Counted from the stretch's first letter, positions 20,837 to 30,545 are shown. The stretch is 64,000 bases of DNA from Clostridium sp. C8-1-8 (GCF_009928445.1 NZ_JAABNO010000012.1:101043-165042); one strand, 5' to 3'. Translations and numbers: made by a program. The notes: generated by a model from the sequence alone, not told the origin.

Positions 20837-22609
20837 ATGAAACAAAAAAATAATGCTTCTATTAAGCGATTGACACTGATGATATTTTTAGTAATGCATA
20901 TTTTATTTTTTATAATAACCACTTTAAGTCTTTATTCCTATTCCAAGTATGAGTTTGAAAAAACTGAAAAGCTCATAAAAAACTTTGATACAAGTTTAAG
21001 CCAACAGATATCAGATAAACTCACTAGCTTTTCTGATATCTCAAAGTATCCTTTGCTCATTCCAGACATAGACAAACTTCACGAAATACTTCTAAGCAAC
21101 AAAGTCAATGATATCGAGCAATATAATTACTTGAAGTACTTATGTGATATGATCCTAATACAAAACGACTCTATAAATGGAGCTTATCTCTATGATTTGA
21201 AAGGTCGTGGAGTATGCTCTACGAGAAATAATACAAATGATAAGCTCAAAAATCCTGCTACGGAGAAATGGTTTATAGACACCCTGGAATCAAGCAATAA
21301 TACTTCTATCTTTCCTGAAATCATAACTGCTAACATATATCAATCACCATCTTCAAATGATGGTGAGCTAATAGCATTATGTAGAAAAATAATAAATATT
21401 AAGACTAAGCAAGTTACAGGCTTACTTCTAATTACTATATCTAAAGATGAGTTGCTTAACATAGTAAAAAAAGACCTCCCTTTTACTGATCAGATAGTTT
21501 CTATTTATGATAAAAAGGGCTTAGTAATCCTTACCACCTTAAATAGCGACAGCAGTGAATTTACACAAACACAAGGTAAAAACACATTAAATTACAAAAA
21601 CAGGCCGACAATACAATATATAAATAATGAACCTTATCTTATTTCCTACAATGCTATCCCTAACACAAATTGGACATTAGTTAACTCAGTAGCCAAATTT
21701 GATGCTTCTCGTATAAACAGTCTATTTATAGTTGTATTTATCATAAACATAGTATTTTTTATGATTCTTTTTTTAGTGTTATACATGTTTTTTAACAGAA
21801 GAATCTTTAATCCACTAAAATCATTAATTGCAAATATGAATAGGAATGTAGAAAATAACCTACTTACTGATTTTGCTTATAACAAAAAAGATGAAGTAGG
21901 AATACTTATAAAGTCATACAATGAAATGAAGCGAAGAATAAATGACCTTATTAATATTAACTATAAGAATCAGTTAGAACAGAAAGACTTGGAACTTAAG
22001 CAACTACAAAACCAGATCAATCCGCATTTTATATACAATACGTTAGAATCAATACATATGATGGCTGAGATAAATGATGACTTAGATACTTCAATAATGG
22101 CTCAATATTTTGGTTCAATTATACGTTACAGCATGAATAGAAAAATAAATATTGTAACTCTAAAAGAGGAAATAAGAGTTATAGAGCACTATATTTATCT
22201 TCAAAAAATTAGATTTGATCAATTATTCTCTATTGAAAACTTAATATCTCCAGAAGTTCTAAACTGTGAGATAATAAAAATGATAATTCAGCCTCTAATC
22301 GAGAATGCTATTTATCACGGTTTAAGTGAATGCAGTAGCAATGGCAAAATAATCATTCAAGGAGAACATCTTTTGGATAACTTAGTATTGACCATATCTG
22401 ACAATGGTATAGGAATTGAAGAAGAAAAACTTCAAAGTCTAAATGATTATATAAATGATAAAAATAACGACTATAAAGGCATTGCTTTAAGAAATATAAA
22501 TAAGAGATTAAAGCTTAATTATGGTGAAGAATATGGACTTACAATATACAGTGTGGTTGGAAAAGGTACATCCATGGAACTGACACTTCCTTATATTACA
22601 AGAGAATAG
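20837..22609 (+). CDS. Sensor histidine kinase (YesM-like, LytS-type)
   Basis: A 590-aa membrane kinase. The first membrane segment is at about 11-33, an extracellular dCACHE-like sensor spans 35-290, the second membrane segment is at about 294-318, and HAMP spans about 318-372. The His_kinase domain has phospho-acceptor His397 in QNQINPHFIYNTLE, and an HATPase domain contains ENAIYHGLSE and ISDNGIGI. This is the standard layout for YesM carbohydrate sensors. It is transcribed divergently from the response regulator. The sensor domain may bind the sugar directly or touch the neighbouring binding protein. Confidence 0.93.
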   Translation: MKQKNNASIKRLTLMIFLVMHILFFIITTLSLYSYSKYEFEKTEKLIKNFDTSLSQQISDKLTSFSDISKYPLLIPDIDKLHEILLSNKVNDIEQYNYLKYLCDMILIQNDSINGAYLYDLKGRGVCSTRNNTNDKLKNPATEKWFIDTLESSNNTSIFPEIITANIYQSPSSNDGELIALCRKIINIKTKQVTGLLLITISKDELLNIVKKDLPFTDQIVSIYDKKGLVILTTLNSDSSEFTQTQGKNTLNYKNRPTIQYINNEPYLISYNAIPNTNWTLVNSVAKFDASRINSLFIVVFIINIVFFMILFLVLYMFFNRRIFNPLKSLIANMNRNVENNLLTDFAYNKKDEVGILIKSYNEMKRRINDLININYKNQLEQKDLELKQLQNQINPHFIYNTLESIHMMAEINDDLDTSIMAQYFGSIIRYSMNRKINIVTLKEEIRVIEHYIYLQKIRFDQLFSIENLISPEVLNCEIIKMIIQPLIENAIYHGLSECSSNGKIIIQGEHLLDNLVLTISDNGIGIEEEKLQSLNDYINDKNNDYKGIALRNINKRLKLNYGEEYGLTIYSVVGKGTSMELTLPYITRE

Positions 22610-22648
22610 TATGTAATCTAATAACATATTTGTTGCTTGATTTTTCAT

Positions 22649-22685
22649 AAAAAAAGCTGTTGCACTAATCTTTTAGTTCAACAGC
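22649..22685 (-). terminator. Terminator of the mannan operon
   Basis: A 12-bp stem with one mismatch (22656-22667 with 22674-22685) is followed on the - strand by seven T (22655-22649). It lies 20 nt after the GH26 stop and ends the long - strand operon. Confidence 0.88.
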
Positions 22686-22705
22686 CCCTTTATAAATTAA
22701 TTAGC

Positions 22706-24067
22706 TTATTTATACTTTTTAATATCTTCCAAATTAATCATGTATGGATGGTTAAAAAAATCAATGTGTTCCTCTTTAGTATTCCATTGAACTTCGTTAA
22801 TAACATTATTCCATGTCATAAACCACAGCCAGTTGGTTTCTGTAGTTTTTAATATTCCCGGATTAGGAATAGGTCCATTTTCACCTAAAGCTAAAGGCTT
22901 GGAAGCACTAGCCATTCTAGCAGTATTAATAAATTCTACAGTTAGAGGTCCATGGTCTCCAAGCGGTGCATAGTAGTCTATACTATTTATATCCACCACA
23001 TCATCTCCTGGGTACCAATCTTTATCTGGCGAGTTCCAGACCCATATTAAATTGTTTAATTCATGGAGATGTACATATCTATCGTACATAAGCCTGTAAA
23101 GCTTTATATATGCATCCTTTCCATGGGCTCCCCACCAAAACCAACCTCCACAGGCTTCATGCAGTGGTCTCCACAATATAGGAATATTATTGTCTCTAAA
23201 CCTCTTTAACTGTTCAGCTATTAGATCTAAATCTTTTATCATTATTATATTTTCATCTGTTCCAGATATTAATGCTCTGTTTAAATCAAAATCTGTATTT
23301 TTAGTATAAAAGCTCTTATCTCTACCATTCATAGGCGAAAACCAATGCCAGCACAAAGTTATTATTGCATCTGTATTTCTTGCCCAGTTAATAGCCGTTT
23401 CCACACTACCTCTATTATTTATAATTTCGTCTATACATTGAAAATCACTACTCTCAGTTTCAGTTGCTGAGGAGTAACTTAATAAGTCAAAGCCTAATAT
23501 TGCTGGTAATCTTCCTGTGACTCTTTTTATATATTCCAGATCACTGCCACTAGCTTTATTGCAGTGTTGTCCACTTAATATTCCTTTTCCATATATCTTT
23601 GAGAAAAAACTCATTAAGCTTTTACACTCAACAGTAGAATTTTGATTTGAAAGTGTAAATTCTGGCCTGCTCACACAATAATTTTTATCTTCTTGTATAA
23701 CTATATAATCCAAATTTATATAACCATATTGTTTTGATAGCTTTATACTATTCATACCTTCTTCTAACTTTAAACTTGATATTTCCTCAATGGTGAAACT
23801 CTCCGCTGCATCGAACTTCAGACTACCGTAACATTTATCATTTATAGAAAGCCTATGAAGTGACTGCTCTCCTGGTAGAGCATAACTGATTTGTATTTTA
23901 TAAAACCCACTTTGAGGTATATGAACCTGAAAGTCTATAAAATCACCTTCACTCACTAAGGTCTTTAAATAGGAATTTCCTCTATACCCTTTAATTAAGT
24001 TGTTCATTTCGCCTTTAGAAAAGTTAGCATCAGTTGCATATATTATATTCTTAAATTCTTTCATCAT
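22706..24067 (-). CDS. Intracellular GH26 beta-mannanase with N-terminal carbohydrate-binding module
   Basis: A 453-aa glycoside hydrolase. Residues about 5-125 form a CBM35/CBM6-like beta-sandwich (SGFYKIQISYALPGEQ, YGYINLDYIVI). The GH26 catalytic domain spans about 135-453, with acid/base Glu304 (WRPLHEACGGWFWWG) and nucleophile Glu396 (LALGENGP). No signal peptide or membrane anchor is present. With the upstream importer this indicates action on imported beta-1,4-manno-oligosaccharides in the cytoplasm. AAGGTGGAG precedes the start. It is the last gene of the transporter operon, 29 nt after the small membrane protein. Whether it is endo-acting or releases mannobiose needs assay. Confidence 0.92.
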   Translation of the reverse strand: MMKEFKNIIYATDANFSKGEMNNLIKGYRGNSYLKTLVSEGDFIDFQVHIPQSGFYKIQISYALPGEQSLHRLSINDKCYGSLKFDAAESFTIEEISSLKLEEGMNSIKLSKQYGYINLDYIVIQEDKNYCVSRPEFTLSNQNSTVECKSLMSFFSKIYGKGILSGQHCNKASGSDLEYIKRVTGRLPAILGFDLLSYSSATETESSDFQCIDEIINNRGSVETAINWARNTDAIITLCWHWFSPMNGRDKSFYTKNTDFDLNRALISGTDENIIMIKDLDLIAEQLKRFRDNNIPILWRPLHEACGGWFWWGAHGKDAYIKLYRLMYDRYVHLHELNNLIWVWNSPDKDWYPGDDVVDINSIDYYAPLGDHGPLTVEFINTARMASASKPLALGENGPIPNPGILKTTETNWLWFMTWNNVINEVQWNTKEEHIDFFNHPYMINLEDIKKYK

Positions 24068-24096
24068 CTCTCCACCTTTATATAAGACACAGTATC

Positions 24097-24351
24097 CTAC
24101 ATATTTTTCTTAGCTAAATATCTAATAGGGATTATACCTCCAAGGATAATTATTAGATTAACTACAATTACCATACAATAAACCACTTTTGCAGCTTCAT
24201 TATCTCTAGTAAGTAAAAGTCCTATGACCGATATTCCAAGCATTCCGCAAGAAACTGCCTGAATAAACCTTATAAACTTTAGTATAGCTGACAGCTCTAT
24301 TTTATCTTGCTTTCTAATCGCTTTTTTTCTATTTGTTGCACGTAATGACAT
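24097..24351 (-). CDS. Small two-segment membrane protein of the mannan operon
   Basis: An 84-aa protein with a basic N-terminus (RATNRKKAIRKQDK) and two hydrophobic segments (about 24-48 and 56-80). I recognise no family. Its ATG has GGGAGG 9 nt upstream, and the gene overlaps the end of the OppF-like gene by 55 nt in another frame. The good ribosome site and the hydrophobic pattern argue that it is real. It may be an accessory of the importer; that is inference from position only. Confidence 0.65.
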   Translation of the reverse strand: MSLRATNRKKAIRKQDKIELSAILKFIRFIQAVSCGMLGISVIGLLLTRDNEAAKVVYCMVIVVNLIIILGGIIPIRYLAKKNM

Positions 24352-25307
24352 GCTACATATCCTCCCTTATATTCCACTAACTCAGGCTCTTCCTTTTCAC
24401 ATTTTTCTGTATAATAAGGACATCTGGTATGAAACTTACAGCCTGAAGGTGGATTTATTATGCTTGGCATATCTAAGGTTCTTAAAGGAAGTCCTTTTGA
24501 TCCACCATCTCTTCTTTTTCCAATACTTTGTGGAACTGCTGCTAAAAGTGCATGGAAGTAAGGATGTTTAGGATTGTCTATAGCATCATAAATATTATTA
24601 AGCTCTATCACCTTTCCTAAATACATAACCACCAGTCTTCCATTCTTAGCTATATACCTTGCTGTAGCTAAGTCATGAGTTATATATACAAAAGAAATAT
24701 TATATTTCTTATTCATCTTAGTCATTAAATCTATAAGAGAAATTCTTAAGGATACGTCAACCATTGACACTGGTTCATCCGCTACAATTAGCTTTGGCTT
24801 TACAGATAAAGCTCTTGCTAAGAGTATTCTTTGTCTTTGTCCACCGCTAAGTTGATGTGGATATTTATATAAAAACTGTTCCTGAGGAACTAATCCTACC
24901 TCTTCAAAATATTCCTTTAATATAGTTTCAGCTTCTTGTTTATTTCTTGCTATTTTATGCTGTAATAAAGGCATCGATAAGGATTGAAAGATTGTTCTAT
25001 TAGGATTTAAAGCTGCAAAAGAATCTTGGTGAACCATCTGCACTCCTAACCTATAGTCTCTGAATTCACTTCTTCTTAACTTAGAAATATCTTTTCCTTT
25101 ATAAACTATCTTCCCAAGGGTTGGCTTATGAATACCTACAATCATTTTACCTAAGGTAGTTTTACCACAGCCACTCTCCCCAACAACAGCAATAATTTCA
25201 CCTTCTTCTATTTCAAGATTAATCTTTGATAAAACACATACTTTTTGTTTTCTATTTACTCTATTATCAAAGTACATAGAGGTATCTTCAACCTTCAGTA
25301 AACTCAT
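24297..25307 (-). CDS. Opp-type ABC transporter ATPase (OppF/DppF-like)
   Basis: A 336-aa ATPase of the peptide/nickel/oligosaccharide importer class. Walker A is GESGCGKTT, the signature LSGGQRQR, Walker B LIVADEP, and the C-terminal oligo-HPY extension has CKFHTRCPYYTEKCEKEEPE. I start it at the ATG at 25307 (MSLLKVEDTSMYF), which has AAGGAAGG upstream and lies one base past the OppD-like stop. An upstream in-frame ATG precedes that site. In this operon it should energise import of manno-oligosaccharides, as Opp-class systems do in Thermotoga mannan loci. Confidence 0.92.
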   Translation of the reverse strand: MSLLKVEDTSMYFDNRVNRKQKVCVLSKINLEIEEGEIIAVVGESGCGKTTLGKMIVGIHKPTLGKIVYKGKDISKLRRSEFRDYRLGVQMVHQDSFAALNPNRTIFQSLSMPLLQHKIARNKQEAETILKEYFEEVGLVPQEQFLYKYPHQLSGGQRQRILLARALSVKPKLIVADEPVSMVDVSLRISLIDLMTKMNKKYNISFVYITHDLATARYIAKNGRLVVMYLGKVIELNNIYDAIDNPKHPYFHALLAAVPQSIGKRRDGGSKGLPLRTLDMPSIINPPSGCKFHTRCPYYTEKCEKEEPELVEYKGGYVACHYVQQIEKKRLESKIK

Positions 25308-25308
25308 T

Positions 25309-26328
25309 TTATGCACCTTCCTTTGCTGCATTCTTTATTAAATCTGCATACTTGCAGCATCTACTGCATTTATTATCATTTACTAGGTACAATTGCTCTG
25401 TCTTATCTTTCTCACCTTCACATTGTCCACTCAAGTATAAAGTACATCTAGGGGCAAATTTACACTGTTTAAAGTCCTGTATAAGATTTGGAGGTGACCC
25501 TGGAATAGCCTTACGCTTGGTTATATCATCAGTTAACGTAGGAATAGCATTTAAAAGCCCTTTAGTATAAGGATGAGAAGGCTCCTCGAACACATCTCCA
25601 ACCTCTCCATACTCAACAATTTCTCCAGCATACATTACTGCAATTCTATCTATTATACCTGATATTACAGAAATATCATGAGTTAAGAATATTAAGGTTA
25701 CTCCTAGATCATCATGTATTTGCTTTAATAAGTCTAAGATATACCATTGAGTTATTACATCTAACGCTGTAGTTGGCTCATCTAATAGGATTATCTTAGG
25801 ATCTAATATAAGGCTTAAGGCTATTAGTACTCTTTGCTTCATGCCTCCACTTAACTGATGTGGATAATATTCTAAAACACCTTTATCCAGTCTTACATAT
25901 TGAAGTACCTCTCCAGATCTTGTTATTATCTGCTCTTCTGTCATATTAGCATCATGAGCATGTACAGTTTCTATAAAATGTTCTTTAATTTTTAGTACAG
26001 GATTCAATGCATTTTGTGCCGCCTGAAATACTGTAGCTATTTCACTCCATCTATATTCACTAAATTCATCTTTACTCAATTCTAAAAGGTTTACCTTTTC
26101 ATCATTTTCAGTATAATAATATACTTCTCCTGAAGTTATTTTTCCTGGGTTTTTGACTAAGTTTAATATTCCAGAAGCAAGAGTTGACTTACCACTACCA
26201 CTCTCACCAATTATTCCTAAGATTTCCCCTTTATATATGGTAAAAGATACGTTATCACAAGCTCTTAGCTTTCCATTGTTCAGCATAAAATCAATTGTTA
26301 AGTTGTTTACTTCTATCAATGGTTTCAT
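25309..26328 (-). CDS. Opp-type ABC transporter ATPase (OppD/DppD-like)
   Basis: A 339-aa partner ATPase. Walker A is GESGSGKST, the signature LSGGMKQR, Walker B IILLDEPTTALD, and the H-loop FLTHD. The C-terminal extension is cysteine-rich (CKFAPRCTLYLSGQCE, CSRCCKY), as in OppD/DppD proteins, which often carry an iron-sulfur cluster here. Thirteen nt separate it from the permease gene. Substrate follows from operon context rather than from its own sequence. Confidence 0.92.
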   Translation of the reverse strand: MKPLIEVNNLTIDFMLNNGKLRACDNVSFTIYKGEILGIIGESGSGKSTLASGILNLVKNPGKITSGEVYYYTENDEKVNLLELSKDEFSEYRWSEIATVFQAAQNALNPVLKIKEHFIETVHAHDANMTEEQIITRSGEVLQYVRLDKGVLEYYPHQLSGGMKQRVLIALSLILDPKIILLDEPTTALDVITQWYILDLLKQIHDDLGVTLIFLTHDISVISGIIDRIAVMYAGEIVEYGEVGDVFEEPSHPYTKGLLNAIPTLTDDITKRKAIPGSPPNLIQDFKQCKFAPRCTLYLSGQCEGEKDKTEQLYLVNDNKCSRCCKYADLIKNAAKEGA

Positions 26329-26341
26329 TTATTGTTCCCTC

Positions 26342-27262
26342 CTATTTACGTAATCTTGGATTCATAGCTTCATCTAAGCCATTTGCAAATAGATAACAGC
26401 CTAGTTGGAAGAATAATATTCCCATTATAGGAGTTAGGAAATAAACTATTGGCCCAAGACCACCATATAAAACTGCTGATTGAGACATAGCCATCTGCAT
26501 CATCATACCCCAATGACTACCTTGAAATGGAACTAATCCTAATACCATAAGTCCAACTGAAGTAATTATTGCACCTTTCATAATGGCAATGAAGTTTATA
26601 GCTATAAATGATGTTATATTAGGGATAATGTCTTTTACTATTATATTAAAGGTACTTATACCCATTATTCTGCTAACTTCTATAAAATCTTTGTGCCTTA
26701 TAACCAGAACTTGAGATCTTATGGCTTTTGCAAGCCCTGCCCAAGACCAAAGACTTAAAACTAACCCAAATAGCACATTATTAGTAACATTTATTACCAT
26801 GGAAAGAACCATAGTTACAGGGAAGCTTGGCATTGTCAAAATTATATTTGTAATCATCATTAGAGCCTCATCAGTCTTTCCACCTACAAGTCCTGCAAGT
26901 ATTCCCATGGTACAAGCAAATACTATTGAAAAAAGTGCAGCATAAAAAGCAACCAGTAAAACTGACCTAGACCCTGTAATAAATTGAGAAAATATATCTC
27001 TTCCTGCATAATCAGTTCCTAGCCAATGCCTCGAAGAAGGAGGCTTCAATCTATCAAAATAATTGGATACCGGAGCTTTTACTATCATAGGACCAAATAT
27101 TGATAGAATCAAAAAGAAAATTAATATCAAGAAACCTACTCTTGCCATTTTGTTTTTCCAGATTACCTGAAAAAATTCCTTAAGTGAATTAATAAAAGTA
27201 CCTTCTTTACTATATCTATCTAGTAATCCATCATTATCATTCTTTCTAATACTATTCATCAT
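26342..27262 (-). CDS. Opp-type ABC permease (OppC-like)
   Basis: A 306-aa inner-membrane permease with six predicted membrane segments. The N-terminal segment KNKMARVGFLILIFFLILS and the PPSSRHWLGTDYAGRDIFSQ signature are typical of OppC/DppC. The coupling (EAA) loop is around SQVLVIRHKDFIEVSRIMG. It pairs with the OppB-like permease 2 nt upstream. Confidence 0.92.
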   Translation of the reverse strand: MMNSIRKNDNDGLLDRYSKEGTFINSLKEFFQVIWKNKMARVGFLILIFFLILSIFGPMIVKAPVSNYFDRLKPPSSRHWLGTDYAGRDIFSQFITGSRSVLLVAFYAALFSIVFACTMGILAGLVGGKTDEALMMITNIILTMPSFPVTMVLSMVINVTNNVLFGLVLSLWSWAGLAKAIRSQVLVIRHKDFIEVSRIMGISTFNIIVKDIIPNITSFIAINFIAIMKGAIITSVGLMVLGLVPFQGSHWGMMMQMAMSQSAVLYGGLGPIVYFLTPIMGILFFQLGCYLFANGLDEAMNPRLRK

Positions 27263-27264
27263 AT

Positions 27265-28239
27265 CTATTTCTCCCTTAACCTTGGATTCAATACTGTATA
27301 TAGAAATTCAGCTACCAAGCCTGATAGTAAAACCATAACAATAATCATTAAGAACATACCTTGCATCAATGGATAATCTCTTCTAGATATAGCTGTAGAT
27401 AAGTAATAGCCAACCCCTGGATAAACAAAAAGATTTTCAATAAGTGGTGAACCACCAAACATCATTCCAAAAGAAATGGCAACGCTTGTAACCATAGGAA
27501 GTACAGCATTTCTTCCTACATAGCTAAAAACAATACGTTTATTAGAAAGACCTCTAGCCCTTGCATAATTTATATAGTCTTCTCCAAGTACAGACATACA
27601 GCTTGCCTTCATTCCCATAATCCATCCAGCAAGAGTCGTTACAAAATATGCAAGTACAGGAAGAGCAGCATGGTGTAAAACATCTATTATGAAAGGTGCA
27701 TTGAATCCTACCTCTACCGTGGAGCTGTACGCTCCTTTAGATGGAAATAAGCCTAAAGCTACTGAAAATAACACAATTAATAGATAAGCCACTATATAGT
27801 CTGGAATAGAACCAAATATTGCTTGATATGCAGTTACAACACCGTCTAATATATTACTTCTCTTCCACGCCACATAAATTCCTAGTATTACTCCAACAGA
27901 GAAAGATAATAATAATGATACCGAACATACTAATAGAGTCCAAGGTAGCGCCCCTAAAACTATGGAGCTAACTTGACCTTTATAGGACATTGATTGTCCT
28001 AAATTACCTGTAGATATATTCTTTACATAAGTTACAAATCTTTTAACTACAGGTACATCTGGATCATAGTTTAGAGCAAGTTTTGCTTTACTTAAAGCTT
28101 GATCATATGGCATCTGACTAGTCCTTATATATTCTTGTGCCAATGTATCTACAGGATTTCCTGGCATTGCTTGTATTACGAAAAATACTAATAATAGGGA
28201 TGCTAGCATTGTTAATACACAGGATATTATTTTTTTCAT
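27265..28239 (-). CDS. Opp-type ABC permease (OppB-like)
   Basis: A 324-aa permease. It has the N-terminal MPGNPVD motif of OppB/DppB proteins, YDPDVPVVKRFVTYVKNISTGNLGQS, and the coupling loop KASCMSVLGEDYINYARARGLS. Six membrane segments are predicted. GGGAGG lies upstream of the ATG. A stem-loop separates it from the binding-protein genes, allowing more binding protein than permease to be made. Confidence 0.92.
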   Translation of the reverse strand: MKKIISCVLTMLASLLLVFFVIQAMPGNPVDTLAQEYIRTSQMPYDQALSKAKLALNYDPDVPVVKRFVTYVKNISTGNLGQSMSYKGQVSSIVLGALPWTLLVCSVSLLLSFSVGVILGIYVAWKRSNILDGVVTAYQAIFGSIPDYIVAYLLIVLFSVALGLFPSKGAYSSTVEVGFNAPFIIDVLHHAALPVLAYFVTTLAGWIMGMKASCMSVLGEDYINYARARGLSNKRIVFSYVGRNAVLPMVTSVAISFGMMFGGSPLIENLFVYPGVGYYLSTAISRRDYPLMQGMFLMIIVMVLLSGLVAEFLYTVLNPRLREK

Positions 28240-28340
28240 TCTTCATTTACCTCCCTCATTTATGGATTAAGCTCTTCATTACACCCTATAAGACATTGAA
28301 TGTACTTTTACTATCTATTTTTCATGTCTTATGTATTTGA

Positions 28341-28373
28341 GTATGCCTCAAAGAATTTACTTTTGAGGCATAC
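28341..28373 (-). promoter_or_regulatory. Stem-loop between binding protein and permease genes
   Basis: A perfect 12-bp stem GTATGCCTCAAA (28341-28352) with its complement (28362-28373), without a T-tail on the - strand. This fits an mRNA-stabilising or partial-termination hairpin rather than a full terminator. Confidence 0.65.
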
Positions 28374-28393
28374 TATTATTACTTTCTATTTAA

Positions 28394-30292
28394 TTATTTT
28401 ATATAGTACATTTGGCCAGACCTTAAGGACTTTCCAAGTATTGCGGAAGTTGTACCGGACCAATAGAAATCCTTTAATTGTTCACCAGTTTTAGCTTCTG
28501 GCATTGATAACTTTGGATTGTGTATTCTGAATATATAGTATTTTTCAGTTACAGGAAGATACCACATATTATCGTTAAAGAATTTAGCAAACTCTTCTGT
28601 CTTAGCTGAAACTTCCTTATCATCCTTAGCACTGAAAAGTTCCATTTCTTTTTCTGAGTATTTAAAGTCCTTACCTGTCACTTCATCCTTAAATATCAAT
28701 CCGCCTGATGTAGGGAACTTGATATTCATCTTCTTTCCATACCACCATATTCCATCATAAGCTTCGTAAGGGTGTTGAGTATTTGTAGGGCTTCCAAAGC
28801 CATCTACAACCATATGTGCATCACCTGATGTAGAGTAATCATTGTAAGCTGCAGCTTCTTTAGGAGTAAATGTAGCATTTAACCCGAAGTCCTTTAACAT
28901 ATTAGCAGCTGCTTCTCCCATAACTACGAAGGCAGGGTATTCTCCAACACCTGCAATCTTTATTTCTGGAGATTCTCCCTTTGAATTAACCCATTTTCCG
29001 CCCTTCTTTGACCAACCAGCTTCTTCTAGTAACTTTGTAGCCTTATCTTTGTCCATAGTATAGTTAGCTAAAGTTTTAAGAAAGTCTTTTGATAAGTATT
29101 TATCTCTAACTGAAGGAGGAAGTCCAACTCCATATTCATCCCCAAGTCTCATGCCTGGTTCAGATACTGGTGCGATTTGAGCTTTATCTACGATATAAGC
29201 TATAGCCTTTCTTACCCTAACGTCATCAGTTGGAGCTTTATTTATGTTAAAGCAGAAACCAAATGAACTGTATTCTGGTACTAATAATTGTCTTATTGTA
29301 TCTTTATTGTTCTCAGCAACTTTTTTAGCCAAATCTGGAGAAATTCCCATACCTTCAGCATCATACTCTTTATTCATTAAGGCAATTGCTGTAGATTCTG
29401 TAGTTGTTGGTCTTAGACCTCTTATTTTTTCTATTAGTGGTGGATTCCTAAAATATTTATTTCTTTCGAATATTGTCTCTGAGGAGGTTACCTTAGTTGG
29501 TACATATGCACCTGAGCACTTAATCTTAAGGATATCTGGGAGATAGTTGTTAAATTCCTTTGTTGTATCAGCCACTAACTTATCTCCGTCTTTATTAAAC
29601 TTATAATTTTTGTTATCATCAAATTCTCTATATTTTTCAAAAGCAACTCTAAACTGTTCTGCCCATTTTCCATATTCAGAAGCTGAATATTTTACTGAGG
29701 ACTTTAATATATAGTCAAGCAACAAATTTGCATCCTTGTTATACTTTATTTCTACTGTCAAATCATCTTTTTTAGTTACGCTATCAGCAAAATATGCAAT
29801 CTTGTTTACTGTCATATCAATAAAGGTATTACAGATTAAATCATCTGCATTAAGAGGAGTTCCATCGCTCCATTTTAGATCCTTTTTTAAGGTCATTGTT
29901 AATACTTTATCCTTAAACTCATACTTTTCAAGCAACGATGGTTTAAAGGTTTTTTGAGGTTGTGAACTATAGTCACATAAATAATCATATATTATTGGTT
30001 CTACAGACCAGTCAGGTCCTCCGTTTACAGCAGGATTACCATGTCCAGCTGGCGGTGGTGTAAAGGATGTCATTGTAGTTAATACTGTTCCTTCTACCGG
30101 AGCTTTCTCTCCGTCTAATTTTGCATTAGTCAATTTGGTTTTGACTTGAGTTACACTGTCTTCAATGCTTTTTGCAGAAGTGTCTGTAGATGCATTTTTG
30201 CTAGAATCGTCTCCACATCCCACAAATAAAGATGTACTCATGGCTAATACCATGGTTACAGCTAAGGTCTTAAATAGCTTTGCTTTTTTCAT
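28394..30292 (-). CDS. Opp-class oligosaccharide-binding lipoprotein, copy 1
   Basis: A 632-aa SBP_bac_5 family lipoprotein. The start at 30292 (MKKAKLFKTLAVTM) has GGAGGGGGA just upstream; a further ATG at 30313 overlaps that site. The lipobox is LFVGC. The binding fold includes DDLICNTFIDMTVNK, AIALMNKEYDAEGMG and the DAHMVVDGFGSPTNTQHPYEAYDG segment. The sequence is nearly the same as the upstream paralogue, with differences clustered in the C-terminal lobe, such as GFGSPTNTQ against SFGGAGNTQ. It should capture oligosaccharides (probably manno- or galactomanno-oligosaccharides) for the OppBCDF-type importer. Confidence 0.9.
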   Translation of the reverse strand: MKKAKLFKTLAVTMVLAMSTSLFVGCGDDSSKNASTDTSAKSIEDSVTQVKTKLTNAKLDGEKAPVEGTVLTTMTSFTPPPAGHGNPAVNGGPDWSVEPIIYDYLCDYSSQPQKTFKPSLLEKYEFKDKVLTMTLKKDLKWSDGTPLNADDLICNTFIDMTVNKIAYFADSVTKKDDLTVEIKYNKDANLLLDYILKSSVKYSASEYGKWAEQFRVAFEKYREFDDNKNYKFNKDGDKLVADTTKEFNNYLPDILKIKCSGAYVPTKVTSSETIFERNKYFRNPPLIEKIRGLRPTTTESTAIALMNKEYDAEGMGISPDLAKKVAENNKDTIRQLLVPEYSSFGFCFNINKAPTDDVRVRKAIAYIVDKAQIAPVSEPGMRLGDEYGVGLPPSVRDKYLSKDFLKTLANYTMDKDKATKLLEEAGWSKKGGKWVNSKGESPEIKIAGVGEYPAFVVMGEAAANMLKDFGLNATFTPKEAAAYNDYSTSGDAHMVVDGFGSPTNTQHPYEAYDGIWWYGKKMNIKFPTSGGLIFKDEVTGKDFKYSEKEMELFSAKDDKEVSAKTEEFAKFFNDNMWYLPVTEKYYIFRIHNPKLSMPEAKTGEQLKDFYWSGTTSAILGKSLRSGQMYYIK

Positions 30293-30342
30293 TTTTCCCC
30301 CTCCATGATTCACAAATTTTAATAAATTGTCTTCATGTTTTG

Positions 30343-30379
30343 ATTATATTCAGGGATATTTTACCTGTAAACGTTTATA
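30343..30379 (-). promoter_or_regulatory. Promoter of binding-protein copy 1 with cre-like operator over the -35
   Basis: The - strand has TTTACA (30371-30366), a 17-nt spacer and TATAAT (30348-30343). The -35 box lies inside the near-palindrome ACCTGTAAACGTTTATAGGT, which contains TGTAAACGTTTATA, a one-mismatch match to the catabolite-responsive element. Binding by CcpA or another LacI-family repressor would block RNA polymerase. Confidence 0.8.
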
Positions 30380-30439
30380 GGTATTTATATGAAATATAGT
30401 TTATATTTAGTAATAATTGTATATACTTTTTAAATATAT

Positions 30440-30545
30440 AGACTTATCTTTATATAAAGTGGTTTATTAATGACTACTCCTCTATTGGAAAATACCCCTT
30501 ACTTATATCTAGATATTTCGATATATCTTCCACATAGAGTGAGTT
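30440..30545 (-). pseudogene. Relic of the araC regulator gene between the two binding-protein genes
   Basis: On the - strand the frame reads NSLYVEDISKYLDISKGYF before a stop. It matches MNDITVEDISKYLGINRVYF in the intact AraC protein encoded at 32785-33582. Shortly after, GGAGTAG...CCACTTTATATAAAG resembles the very end of that gene (GVAPLYYKSS). Most of the gene is missing. It is the footprint of the tandem duplication that created the second binding protein. Confidence 0.7.
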
